Below, one piece after another: positions 7,670 to 15,505 of a stretch of 64,000 nt of DNA (positions are counted from its first letter, which is position 1; the number at the start of each line of letters is the position of its first letter). Position numbers and translations under genes: made by a program. The DNA is from GYS-P2D sp964522505 (GTDB lineage: Bacteria; Bacteroidota; Bacteroidia; Chitinophagales; Saprospiraceae). The notes beneath the pieces are model-generated. The model had not been told where the DNA came from. It saw nothing but the letters and a program-made list of their open reading frames with translations, and searched no databases. The stretch lies in NCBI GenBank assembly GCA_964522505.1, contig CAZFWJ010000003.1, positions 37,098-101,097 of the forward strand, read 5' to 3'.

Positions 7670-8440
7670 ATTCTGCTTATTACCGTTCTTGGAACAGCAA
7701 CATCTCAGGGCATACCAGTCATAGGATGTAAGTGTGCTGCCTGTAAATCCAGCGATCCTCATGATCGTAGATTACGATGTAGTGCCTTGATTTCACATGG
7801 AGATACCAGTGTAGTAATTGATGTTGGTCCTGATTTCAGAGAACAGATGCTTAGAACGGAAGTGGATCATCTCGATGCAGTAGTTATTACTCATGAGCAT
7901 AATGATCATATAATTGGTTTGGATGACTTAAGACCATTTATTTTCATGCAGCGCAGTCCTATGCCCATTTATGCCGAACCCAGAGTTATTGAAAGCATCC
8001 GGCAGAAATTTGATTATGCCTTTGGGGAGCAGTCTTATCCTGGAGCACCAAGTTTTCAGTTGATTCCTATTAGACCTGGGGAAAAAATCGTTATCAACGA
8101 TTTAGAATTAATGCCGTTGCGTGTACAACATGGTAGATTACCTATTCTTGGCTTTCGAGTGGGTCAGTTAGGGTACTTCACTGATGCTAATGTATTTCCT
8201 GATGAAACTTTAGCAGCCTTAAAAGGTATCGACTATCTTTTAATAGATGCACTTAGGAAGCAGCCACATCATTCACATAATACTATAGAACAAGCGATAT
8301 CGTATATAGATAAGATCCGACCGAGCCACAGTGCACACTTAATACATATGAGTCATTTGCTTGGACCCGTATCTGAATGGTCAAAAGAACTGCCTCCAGA
8401 CGTATACGCTGCTTATGATGGACTACAATTTGAACTATAG
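7670..8440 (+). CDS. Metallo-beta-lactamase-fold hydrolase (PhnP/RNase Z-like), start codon uncertain
   Basis: The frame after the 7646 TAG reads FFSHNYIILLITVLGTATSQG and continues unbroken to 8440. The family start (ITxLGTGTSQGIPVIGCxCxxC) corresponds to codons from about 7670-7679, but no ATG, GTG or TTG occurs in frame before the TTG at 7787. Starting at 7787 would remove the conserved GTATSQGIPVIGCKCAACKS. I therefore place the start near ATT 7670 or CTG 7673, giving about 256 residues, the usual length. The metal-binding HxHxDH motif is THEHNDHIIGLDD, and later ligands are in VQHGRLPILG and HLIHMSHLLG. The family includes phosphodiesterases, and the substrate here is unknown. Confidence 0.8.
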   Translation: MLLITVLGTATSQGIPVIGCKCAACKSSDPHDRRLRCSALISHGDTSVVIDVGPDFREQMLRTEVDHLDAVVITHEHNDHIIGLDDLRPFIFMQRSPMPIYAEPRVIESIRQKFDYAFGEQSYPGAPSFQLIPIRPGEKIVINDLELMPLRVQHGRLPILGFRVGQLGYFTDANVFPDETLAALKGIDYLLIDALRKQPHHSHNTIEQAISYIDKIRPSHSAHLIHMSHLLGPVSEWSKELPPDVYAAYDGLQFEL

Positions 8441-8464
8441 AGGATATATAGTACTTTACAGCCT

Positions 8465-9439
8465 ATGCGGAGATATTTATATCATAGATGCTTCAACTTG
8501 CTTTGTTTATCGTTGATGATCACAGCACTCTCAGCTCAACAAGCTCCGCAGTATACTCAATTCATGTTAAATCGTTATCAATTTAATCCTGCTTATGGCG
8601 GTTTAGATAGATCGCTTAGTATTACTGCAGGCTTACGAACACAGTGGACTCAATTTGAAGGTGCACCTACGACGCAATTTGTGAATCTCCACTTGCCGCT
8701 GTACGCCCTTAATGGAAGTGTTGGACTGGGGCTCGAAAATGACCAGCTAGGACCTCTTAAGAGAGTCATAGTATCTGGATCATATAATTATGTTTTTGAG
8801 TCCATTATTGGTTTGTTATCCTTTGGTGGTAGAGTAGGCATCAATCAAGTTGAGATAGATGCTTCAGTACTTCGCACACCAATGGGTTCGGTAATAGATA
8901 ATGTAGTCGATCTCAATGATCCAATTCTTTTAACTAATGACTTGAGTGGAGTGAGCCCTTGGTGGGGCTTGGGCTTATATGTGGTCAACGATTATGGAGA
9001 ATTTGGATTAAGCCTTGACAACATCCCTTCTAACGGATTTAGCGCAGGCAATAGTCAGTTCAACGCTTCGCAATTACTCTCGCTCTACGCAAAAACAGAC
9101 CTACCTATTAATGATCTTTTTACGGTGGCACCGAACATTTTGATTCGCTCTGATTTTAAACAGACCCAAGTTGATGTAGGAGCCCTCATCCATTATGAAA
9201 GTGTTTTTGGTGGAGTAACGCTTAGAGGATTTACAGCTAACTCACGAGATGCAGTAAATTTTATTGGTGGTACGCAACTCAATGATAACATTAGATTATC
9301 CTACTCGTTCGACTACAATATATCTGGTTTGAGAACCTTTCATGATGGCACCCACGAGTTTGTCGTCAATTATAACCTCAATAAAAAGATCAGAACAGGG
9401 GAGTATCCTCCAATAATCTACAACCCTAGGTATAATTAA
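8465..9439 (+). CDS. PorP/SprF family type IX secretion membrane protein
   Basis: 324 residues with signal peptide (cleaved after SLMITALSAQ) and the family opening QAPQYTQFMLNRYQFNPAYGG. PorP/SprF proteins are outer-membrane barrels that work with the T9SS. PorP is part of the P. gingivalis secretion locus, and SprF is needed for SprB export in Flavobacterium (family knowledge). Strand-like repeats such as SVGLGLENDQLG, LLSFGGRVGINQ and FGGVTLRGFT fit a barrel of about 12-14 strands. It lies 202 bp upstream of gldK on the same strand. Genomes often hold many paralogs, so whether this is the core copy or one partnered to a cargo is not resolved. Confidence 0.9.
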   Translation: MRRYLYHRCFNLLCLSLMITALSAQQAPQYTQFMLNRYQFNPAYGGLDRSLSITAGLRTQWTQFEGAPTTQFVNLHLPLYALNGSVGLGLENDQLGPLKRVIVSGSYNYVFESIIGLLSFGGRVGINQVEIDASVLRTPMGSVIDNVVDLNDPILLTNDLSGVSPWWGLGLYVVNDYGEFGLSLDNIPSNGFSAGNSQFNASQLLSLYAKTDLPINDLFTVAPNILIRSDFKQTQVDVGALIHYESVFGGVTLRGFTANSRDAVNFIGGTQLNDNIRLSYSFDYNISGLRTFHDGTHEFVVNYNLNKKIRTGEYPPIIYNPRYN

Positions 9440-9500
9440 TCCATTACATAATTAGGCATATGAGTCTATTTCGTGTCCTTACAAATAGGTGATTTTAAAA

Positions 9501-9514
9501 TAATATTAATATTA
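9501..9514. repeat. 14-bp AT palindrome between porP-like gene and gldK
   Basis: TAATATTAATATTA is a perfect palindrome in the 202-bp intergenic region. At this AT content it may be chance. No function is assigned. Confidence 0.3.
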
Positions 9515-9586
9515 GCACGTTTTTTGAGAGGGTCAGTATGTCAATTTGTTGTCAATTTATTAGAACATAACATACTATCCCTTATC

Positions 9587-9607
9587 ACTTTATAGTTTCT
9601 ATAAAGT
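9587..9607 (+). promoter_or_regulatory. Inverted repeat upstream of gldK
   Basis: ACTTTATAG, a TTT spacer, then CTATAAAGT form two exact 9-bp arms, ending 34 bp before the gldK ATG. This is either a binding site for a dimeric regulator of the gldKLMN operon or a short leader hairpin. There is no downstream T-run, so it is not an intrinsic terminator. No TAnnTTTG box is evident nearby. Confidence 0.4.
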
Positions 9608-9641
9608 TCTTAAGGATTTAGTTTCAAACAGTAATTAAAAA

Positions 9642-10889
9642 ATGACACTTAAAAGCTTCAACATCAGCCTTTGTTGTTTCGTCGCTCTAATCATTTTCAG
9701 TGGATGCGGAAGAGATAATGGTGGTCAACTAATAGGATCACAAGAAAGACCTAAATGGAAGGGTATCCCCAATCCATATGGTATGGTATTCGTGCCTTCT
9801 GGAAATTTGACTGTCGGTCAGAGTGATCAAGACATTTTTAGTTCCTACCTGACACGTCCAAAAGCCATCTCGGTATCAGGATTCTTCATGGATGAAACTG
9901 AGATATCCAATAATGAGTATCGTCAATTTACCGAATGGGTACGTGATTTTAAAGGTCACGAGATCATGGGAGACTATTACGAAGATGATTATGGTAATGA
10001 AGAAATCGATTGGGAGCTTGACTTAGATTATGAGTCTGAGGATCTCGATGAGATGTTCTATTCTAAAGAAAATTCCTTTAGCGGGAAGAGAGAGCTAAAT
10101 ACTTCTCTACTGGATTATACCTATGACTGGATTAATTGGAAGAAAGCGGCCAGTGGTAACTATGCTGGACGCAGATCAGAAGTAATAGAAGAGAGAACAG
10201 TGAATGTTGCTCCAGATCCATTTGTATTCATTAGAGATTTCAGTTATAGCTATAATGAGCCAATGACGAGACATTATTTTGAGCATGTGGCATTTGATGA
10301 TTACCCAGTTGTAGGAATCACATGGCCACAGGCACAAGCTTTCTGTCACTGGAGAACTAAGATTTGGAATGATGGCGTTTCAGAAACTAATGCATTAGTA
10401 GAAAATTTTAGACTTCCTACAGAATTTGAATGGGAATATGCCGCTCGTGGTGGTAGAGATCAAGCTCCATTTCCATGGGGTGGATACTATGTAAGAAATA
10501 GCAAAGGATGTCTCCTGGCTAACTTCAAACCAGGTAGAGGTAATTATAGAGAAGATGGAGGAGAGTATACTGTTCCTATCGATTCTTACTTCCCTAATGA
10601 TTTTGGACTTTACAACATGGCGGGTAATGTGTCAGAATGGACGGAGACTACCTATTCTGCCAATGTATTTCAGCATGTACATGACCTGAACCCTGATCTT
10701 AAGTACGATGCCAAGGAAGATGATCCAGAGGCTTATAAGCTTAAGGTAGTTAGAGGTGGATCATGGAAAGATGTGCACTATTTCTTAAGAACTGATGCTC
10801 GTGATTTTGAGTATCAAGATTCGGCAAAATCATTTATAGGATTCAGATGTGCTATGACATATTTGGGTCGATCAATTGACGACTTCTAA
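9642..10889 (+). CDS. gldK: T9SS ring lipoprotein GldK (PorK), sulfatase-modifying-factor fold
   Basis: 415 residues. A lipoprotein signal ends in LIIFSGC, with the lipidated cysteine at residue 22. The body has the formylglycine-generating-enzyme (SUMF1) fold: YGMVFVPSGNLTVG, GFFMDETEISNNEYRQF, VVGITWPQAQAFCHWR, FRLPTEFEWEYAARGG and ending KVVRGGSWKD and IGFRCAM. In GldK/PorK this fold is structural: with GldN it forms the periplasmic ring attached to the outer membrane (family knowledge). An acidic insertion (YYEDDYGNEEIDWELDLDYE) lies at about residues 110-135. It is the first gene of the gldKLMN operon, which identifies it as GldK and not its paralog GldJ. Confidence 0.95.
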   Translation: MTLKSFNISLCCFVALIIFSGCGRDNGGQLIGSQERPKWKGIPNPYGMVFVPSGNLTVGQSDQDIFSSYLTRPKAISVSGFFMDETEISNNEYRQFTEWVRDFKGHEIMGDYYEDDYGNEEIDWELDLDYESEDLDEMFYSKENSFSGKRELNTSLLDYTYDWINWKKAASGNYAGRRSEVIEERTVNVAPDPFVFIRDFSYSYNEPMTRHYFEHVAFDDYPVVGITWPQAQAFCHWRTKIWNDGVSETNALVENFRLPTEFEWEYAARGGRDQAPFPWGGYYVRNSKGCLLANFKPGRGNYREDGGEYTVPIDSYFPNDFGLYNMAGNVSEWTETTYSANVFQHVHDLNPDLKYDAKEDDPEAYKLKVVRGGSWKDVHYFLRTDARDFEYQDSAKSFIGFRCAMTYLGRSIDDF

Positions 10890-10975
10890 GCAGATAATAC
10901 TGATTAGTAGAAGATATAACCTCCCCATTATTAAAATTTATTCAACAAAGAAAACCTTTTCTAAAATCAATTCTT

Positions 10976-11593
10976 ATGAGTTTTTTACATTCTTCTGGCT
11001 TCAAATACTTTAAAAATTTAGTAATTGGTGTCGGAGCTGCACTAGTGATGTTAGGTGCACTATATAAAATCCAATCTTGGGAACAACCTGTTGTAGCCGG
11101 AATCAAAATTGATCTTCTTACAGTAGGCCTTGTAGTAGAGGCAGTATTATTCTTCTTCTTAGGTCTGATCGGGCCAGAGAAAGATTACTACTGGGAAAAA
11201 TTATATCCAGGTCTCGATAAGCACAATGCGGCGTTGGCACCACTTTCTGGAGGAGCAGTCAACATGATCTCAGGAGCAGAAGATGCAAGAGCTCTTAATG
11301 CTGAGGTTGTAGAAAACCAATTAGGCGGCATGCTTGACGAATTACAATCAATGTCCAAGAGCTTAGGTTCTCTTAAGGCACTTCAAGAAATAGATTTCAG
11401 TGAAACTTCTCAGCAATTGCAGGCTGCTCATAACTTCTACGGAAAGTTAAACGAGGCAATGGGTGCACTTTCTGAGACAGTAGAAGATACTAAGATGTAT
11501 AAAGATCAGATGGCTTCTCTCAACAGAAACTTATCGTCTTTAAACTCTGTATACGGTAACGTACTTGGTGCGTTCAACTCAGCGAATCAGTAA
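10976..11593 (+). CDS. gldL: T9SS inner-membrane motor protein GldL (PorL)
   Basis: 205 residues. Two transmembrane helices near the N-terminus (about residues 13-32 and 43-62) are followed by the conserved IGPEKDYYWEKLYPGL. The second helix carries a glutamate (VVEAVLFFFLG), as in the GldL proton channel. The C-terminal 120 residues are helical and cytoplasmic (DELQSMSKSLGSLKALQEI). GldL and GldM form the proton-driven motor that powers type IX secretion and gliding (family knowledge). It sits between gldK and gldM with gaps of 86 and 28 bp. Confidence 0.95.
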   Translation: MSFLHSSGFKYFKNLVIGVGAALVMLGALYKIQSWEQPVVAGIKIDLLTVGLVVEAVLFFFLGLIGPEKDYYWEKLYPGLDKHNAALAPLSGGAVNMISGAEDARALNAEVVENQLGGMLDELQSMSKSLGSLKALQEIDFSETSQQLQAAHNFYGKLNEAMGALSETVEDTKMYKDQMASLNRNLSSLNSVYGNVLGAFNSANQ

Positions 11594-11621
11594 TTATTAG
11601 CTAACGATTAATATCTAAGAA

Positions 11622-13232
11622 ATGTCAATTCCTAAGGAACCCCGTCAGCTAATGATCAATATCATGTATTTGGTATTGACGGCGATGCTGGCACTTAACG
11701 TATCTGCGGAGATTTTTAATGCCTTTAAGATTGTGGATAAAGGACTTATCAAGTCCAACAAGACAATTGAAGAGTCGAATAAAGCTCTTCCTGAACTCAT
11801 TCGAGATGGTGCTAAGAAGAAAAAAGCCCTTGAGCAATATGCCGAGCGAATAGATCCTTCACATGAGCTAACTGTGAATATGAAGCAGGAGCTAGAGGAT
11901 ATAATAGAATCACTTATAGATATGAGTGGAAATCAGGATGGTGAATATAATGATGAGGATTATGTCTATAAAGATGGTAAGAAAACTACCACGCTTAGAG
12001 GTAAGAAAAACACTGATGTTACTACACGTCTCCTTGTAAAACAGGGTAAAGGTGAGGAACTGAAAGCTTCTTTGTTAGAGTTCAGAGCTCAGATTATGGC
12101 GCTTGTAGATGAAGAGGACAGAGCATCTTTTGCCAATGAAATTCCTCCAATCATCGATGATGTAACATGGAAAGACAAAGCAGCGACTAAGTCTGCTAAT
12201 GCAAAGTTCGATTGGGCAACATTCAACTTTAAGCAGATGCCTGTACAGGCGGTTTTGCCGATTTTCAGAAAGTTTCAGAATGACGTCATAAGTACTGAAT
12301 CAAAATATTTGAATTACCTGGCTAATAAGGTGGGAACAAGTACGGATGTAGTACTCGATAAGTTTACTGTGGTATCGTCACCAGAGAAGACGTATGTGAT
12401 AAACGGAGAGACGTTTAAAACAGAGGTTTTTATGAGTGCATCTGCATCAGCAGAGTCGAATACGGGAGTATCAATCACTGTGAATGGCCGACCTCTAACT
12501 CTTAATTCTGATGGAGTTGCTGAGTTTTCTGCTAAAGCTAACGGCGTAGGTAAAAAGAATTACAATGTTGAGGCTTCTATTAAGAACCCTGTGACAGGTG
12601 AAACACAAACATTTAAGCGTACTTACGAATACGAAGTAGGTGAGCGTTCTGCAGCAATATCGGCGGCAAAAATGAATGTATTCTACATCGGTGTCGATAA
12701 CCCAGTTGAGGTATCTGTAGCTGGTGTTCCTAGTAGTCAGGTAAAAGTCTCCATGGGAGGCCAAGGTGGTGGAAACATCTCTAAGAATTCTGACGGGACT
12801 TACAATGTAAAAGTGAGCAGACCAACGAAAAAAGGAGAATTTGCTAAGGTAAATCTTACAGCTCCAGGATTCGATGCGCATAAAGACTTTAGAGTAAAAA
12901 GAATCCCTGATCCAATACCCAAATTAGGTAACAATAGAAGTGGAAAGATGGGTTCTGGTACGTTCAAAGTTCAGAAAGGAGTAATACCTGTATTAGAAGG
13001 CTTTGACTTTGATGCAAAATGTAGCATATCAGGATTCAACCTTGTAAGAGCTCCTAAGAGATCTGATCCTGAGTTTGCTTTGAATCCAGGAGGTACATTT
13101 AATAGTGATTCTAAGAGACTTATGAACAAAGCTGTACCAGGTGATCGCTTCTTTTTTGATAATATCAAATGTAAGTGTCCAGGTGATGCAGCATCTCGTG
13201 ACTTAGGATCTATGTCATTCATATTAAACTAA
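11622..13232 (+). CDS. gldM: T9SS motor protein GldM (PorM)
   Basis: 536 residues, close to the usual 510-540. It begins MSIPKEPRQLMINIMYLVLT, the classic GldM opening. One transmembrane helix (residues 10-28) inserts into the GldL bundle. The rest is periplasmic: a helical D1 region rich in charged residues, followed by three beta-rich domains (VVSSPEKTYVINGETFK, MNVFYIGVDNPVEVSV and the C-terminal PIPKLGNNRSGKM onward). These make a dimeric shaft that contacts the GldKN ring (family knowledge). It lies between gldL and gldN with gaps of 28 and 20 bp. Confidence 0.96.
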   Translation: MSIPKEPRQLMINIMYLVLTAMLALNVSAEIFNAFKIVDKGLIKSNKTIEESNKALPELIRDGAKKKKALEQYAERIDPSHELTVNMKQELEDIIESLIDMSGNQDGEYNDEDYVYKDGKKTTTLRGKKNTDVTTRLLVKQGKGEELKASLLEFRAQIMALVDEEDRASFANEIPPIIDDVTWKDKAATKSANAKFDWATFNFKQMPVQAVLPIFRKFQNDVISTESKYLNYLANKVGTSTDVVLDKFTVVSSPEKTYVINGETFKTEVFMSASASAESNTGVSITVNGRPLTLNSDGVAEFSAKANGVGKKNYNVEASIKNPVTGETQTFKRTYEYEVGERSAAISAAKMNVFYIGVDNPVEVSVAGVPSSQVKVSMGGQGGGNISKNSDGTYNVKVSRPTKKGEFAKVNLTAPGFDAHKDFRVKRIPDPIPKLGNNRSGKMGSGTFKVQKGVIPVLEGFDFDAKCSISGFNLVRAPKRSDPEFALNPGGTFNSDSKRLMNKAVPGDRFFFDNIKCKCPGDAASRDLGSMSFILN

Positions 13233-13252
13233 TAGATAAGAATTAATTGATT

Positions 13253-14146
13253 ATGAGATATATATTGTCATTATTGTTGGTTTTGGGTCTTGTTGCAGTT
13301 TCATTTGCGCAGGACGATGATTTCTTCTTGAATGATCCAGATGAGCAACAAGAGACTATTGATGAGTCTACAATTTTTGAAGAAGAAGATCTTAGTACCT
13401 ACTTTGATGATGTTGTAGATAGAAATTTAATGGCAGATAGTCGAGTGATCGAATATGAACCATTAAGTGAGCATGATGTCATGTGGCAGCGTAGAATCTG
13501 GAGAGTAATCGATACTCGTGAGAAGATCAATCAGCCGTTTAGAAATGAAGATCGTGCGTTTTTCACGATCCTTCAGGAAATGGCAATGGAAGGCGAGATT
13601 ACTGTATTCAAAGATGAGAAGTTCAAAGAGCCAATGGATGCTGACGACTTAACATCAATCTTAAATAGAATTGATACGGTATTAGTCTATGATCCAGAGA
13701 CCTATGAAGAGCAGATCACAATTACAGAGAATCCGCTTGATCCGGCTTCTATACAGCGTTATAGAGTGAAGGAAGTATGGTTCTTTGATAAGAAGACTTC
13801 TACAGTTAAGGTAAGAATCTTAGGTATTGCACCAATTCAAGATAGATTTGATGACAATACTGGAGAGTTTCTTTATGAAGCTCCATTATTCTGGGCTTAT
13901 TATCCTAAAGCGAGATATGGCCTTGCTAAAGAACGAGTAGTATCTGATTTCAATGATGTCAGTTTGGTCTCATGGTATGATTTATTTGAATTAAGATTTT
14001 TCGGTAGCTATGTCTATGCAGAATCCAATTCACTGGGATTAAGATTGAAAGATTTATATCCTGATAGTGAGTACGATAGATTACTTGCGTCAGAGAAAAT
14101 AAAACAAGAGCTCTTTGCATGGGAGCATGATTTATGGTCCTTTTAA
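13253..14146 (+). CDS. gldN: T9SS ring protein GldN (PorN)
   Basis: About 297 residues. I prefer the ATG at 13253, which gives MRYILSLLLVLGLVAVSFAQ, a clean signal peptide. A TTG two codons earlier (13247) is the other option. After an acidic stretch (DDDFFLNDPDEQQE) comes the GldN/PorN core: DVMWQRRIWRVIDTREKIN, PFRNEDRAFF, YRVKEVWFFDKKTSTVKVRI and LGIAPI. GldN binds GldK to form the periplasmic ring of the T9SS (family knowledge). It is the last gene of the operon and is followed by an intrinsic terminator. Confidence 0.95.
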   Translation: MRYILSLLLVLGLVAVSFAQDDDFFLNDPDEQQETIDESTIFEEEDLSTYFDDVVDRNLMADSRVIEYEPLSEHDVMWQRRIWRVIDTREKINQPFRNEDRAFFTILQEMAMEGEITVFKDEKFKEPMDADDLTSILNRIDTVLVYDPETYEEQITITENPLDPASIQRYRVKEVWFFDKKTSTVKVRILGIAPIQDRFDDNTGEFLYEAPLFWAYYPKARYGLAKERVVSDFNDVSLVSWYDLFELRFFGSYVYAESNSLGLRLKDLYPDSEYDRLLASEKIKQELFAWEHDLWSF

Positions 14147-14174
14147 TAGAGCGCCTAAATAGGAAAAATTACTG

Positions 14175-14209
14175 GCCTCAAGTCAATGCGACTTGGGGCT
14201 TTTTTATTT
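14175..14209 (+). terminator. Intrinsic terminator of gldKLMN
   Basis: GCCTCAAGTC, a five-base loop (AATGC), then GACTTGGGGC: a 10-bp stem with one G-T wobble, followed by six Ts and further T-rich sequence. It ends the gldKLMN transcript and overlaps the last codons of the convergent glycosyltransferase gene. The minus-strand side has only a short T-run, so any bidirectional use would be weak. Confidence 0.75.
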
Positions 14210-15488
14210 TCCACTCATAACAAGCATAGAAGAGAACTAATCCATACTCGATGAATACGATGACAAGATTTTCTTCATAGACTGCATAGCTATAATTGAT
14301 GTAGGTAAAGAAGATTAAATAGGACCATAAAATGGGAAATCGAAATCGTGTAAATACACTACTGAATATCGCTAAAGAGAGATACCAAGGATGCACCGTC
14401 CTTGACGTCACTAAGAATATGATAGTACACCAGAAGATAACCTGGAGTAGCTGTAGAAATTCTCCCTGACGCGTCTTATAAGATATGAACAGCATAGCCA
14501 AGAGCGCTGCAATAGATAGTTTAGGACCCCAGATATGTATAGTGTTATAGCCATAGATTTCGTATCCTATGCCTCTCAATAAGTAGTAAAGACTTCCATT
14601 AAACTCAAACTTCTTAACATACAGATCCAGACTTGTTAGGATGTTGGCGCCATCCTGATGAAGACTTATTACAACAGGTAAGAATAGTAGAACGCCCATA
14701 ACAACCGCTCCTAGTACAAGAGGAAGTCTCTGCTTAGCTGGTGTATAAAAGAACATGGCGACTGAGTACATCATCGTAAGCATTTTACTGGCCACTGACG
14801 CCCCTAAAGCAGCCCCTGCGGCCATGTGCTTGCTTTTCAAGAGTAAGTACAGTGATGCCGCTAGAAATAGAATCATGACTCCCTCAAAATGAACATTGCC
14901 GTTGATCTCGATGATTATGAGCGGATTGAGTAGATAAAGGAACATTCGATTCCAATGGATCTTAGCTCCCGAGACTATCTTATAGAATAACCACATCAAG
15001 ACTAGATCACAGAGAAATAGCATTGACTTGTAAATGATGGCCTCTCCTATATATGATTCTGTGCCGATCAAGGTGGAGCAATAATTGAATACCTGAGCAA
15101 TAGGAGGGTAGAGAGAATAGTATTCTGGTGAGTTCAATAGTTCGAACAAACCTGTATCCAACCCATCAACCGTGCCAACAAGGTCACTTGGTAAACTGCC
15201 ATAAGGACTCAAACCCGCATGCATAGATCGACCATCCCAGATAAATCTATAGATATCATCCGACAGATTAGGCACTGTTAGGATGAGGAGGAAGCGTGCT
15301 AAAATGGCAAGAGTAAGAAGCCATCTAAATGATCCACACTGTTTGACCAAATACAGATAGCAGCCAAATAAGACGGAGTAGGGAATGATGATCTGATAAA
15401 AATCATCCTGACCAGGAATGTATCCTAAGTAGGCAATGCAGACAATAAAAATGAGCCCTACGACAATGTTAGAAAGAGGCTTATCCAC
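14178..15488 (-). CDS. Polytopic GT-C-type (polyprenol-phosphate-dependent) glycosyltransferase
   Basis: 436 residues from a GTG at 15488. It is mostly hydrophobic with about 10-12 membrane segments. The loop PNLSDDIYRFIWDGRSMHAGLSPYG (key residues SDDIYR and WDGR) is the signature of GT-C mannosyltransferase-like enzymes that take sugar from a polyprenyl-phosphate donor on the periplasmic face. Later loops include NGNVHFEGVMILFLAASLY and TVHPWYLSL, also typical. Donor and acceptor are unknown. It is last in a three-gene glycosyltransferase cluster, 17 bp after the GT2 gene, whose smaller upstream member could supply a polyprenyl-phosphate sugar (inference). Confidence 0.82.
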   Translation of the reverse strand: MDKPLSNIVVGLIFIVCIAYLGYIPGQDDFYQIIIPYSVLFGCYLYLVKQCGSFRWLLTLAILARFLLILTVPNLSDDIYRFIWDGRSMHAGLSPYGSLPSDLVGTVDGLDTGLFELLNSPEYYSLYPPIAQVFNYCSTLIGTESYIGEAIIYKSMLFLCDLVLMWLFYKIVSGAKIHWNRMFLYLLNPLIIIEINGNVHFEGVMILFLAASLYLLLKSKHMAAGAALGASVASKMLTMMYSVAMFFYTPAKQRLPLVLGAVVMGVLLFLPVVISLHQDGANILTSLDLYVKKFEFNGSLYYLLRGIGYEIYGYNTIHIWGPKLSIAALLAMLFISYKTRQGEFLQLLQVIFWCTIIFLVTSRTVHPWYLSLAIFSSVFTRFRFPILWSYLIFFTYINYSYAVYEENLVIVFIEYGLVLFYACYEWKIKKPQVALT

Positions 15489-15505
15489 TGGTCAGAATAA
15501 TAAGT

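Noticed and set aside
7787..8440. TTG 7787 as the start of the metallo-hydrolase
   Set aside because: It removes the conserved GTATSQGIPVIGCKCAACK segment that is in frame upstream.
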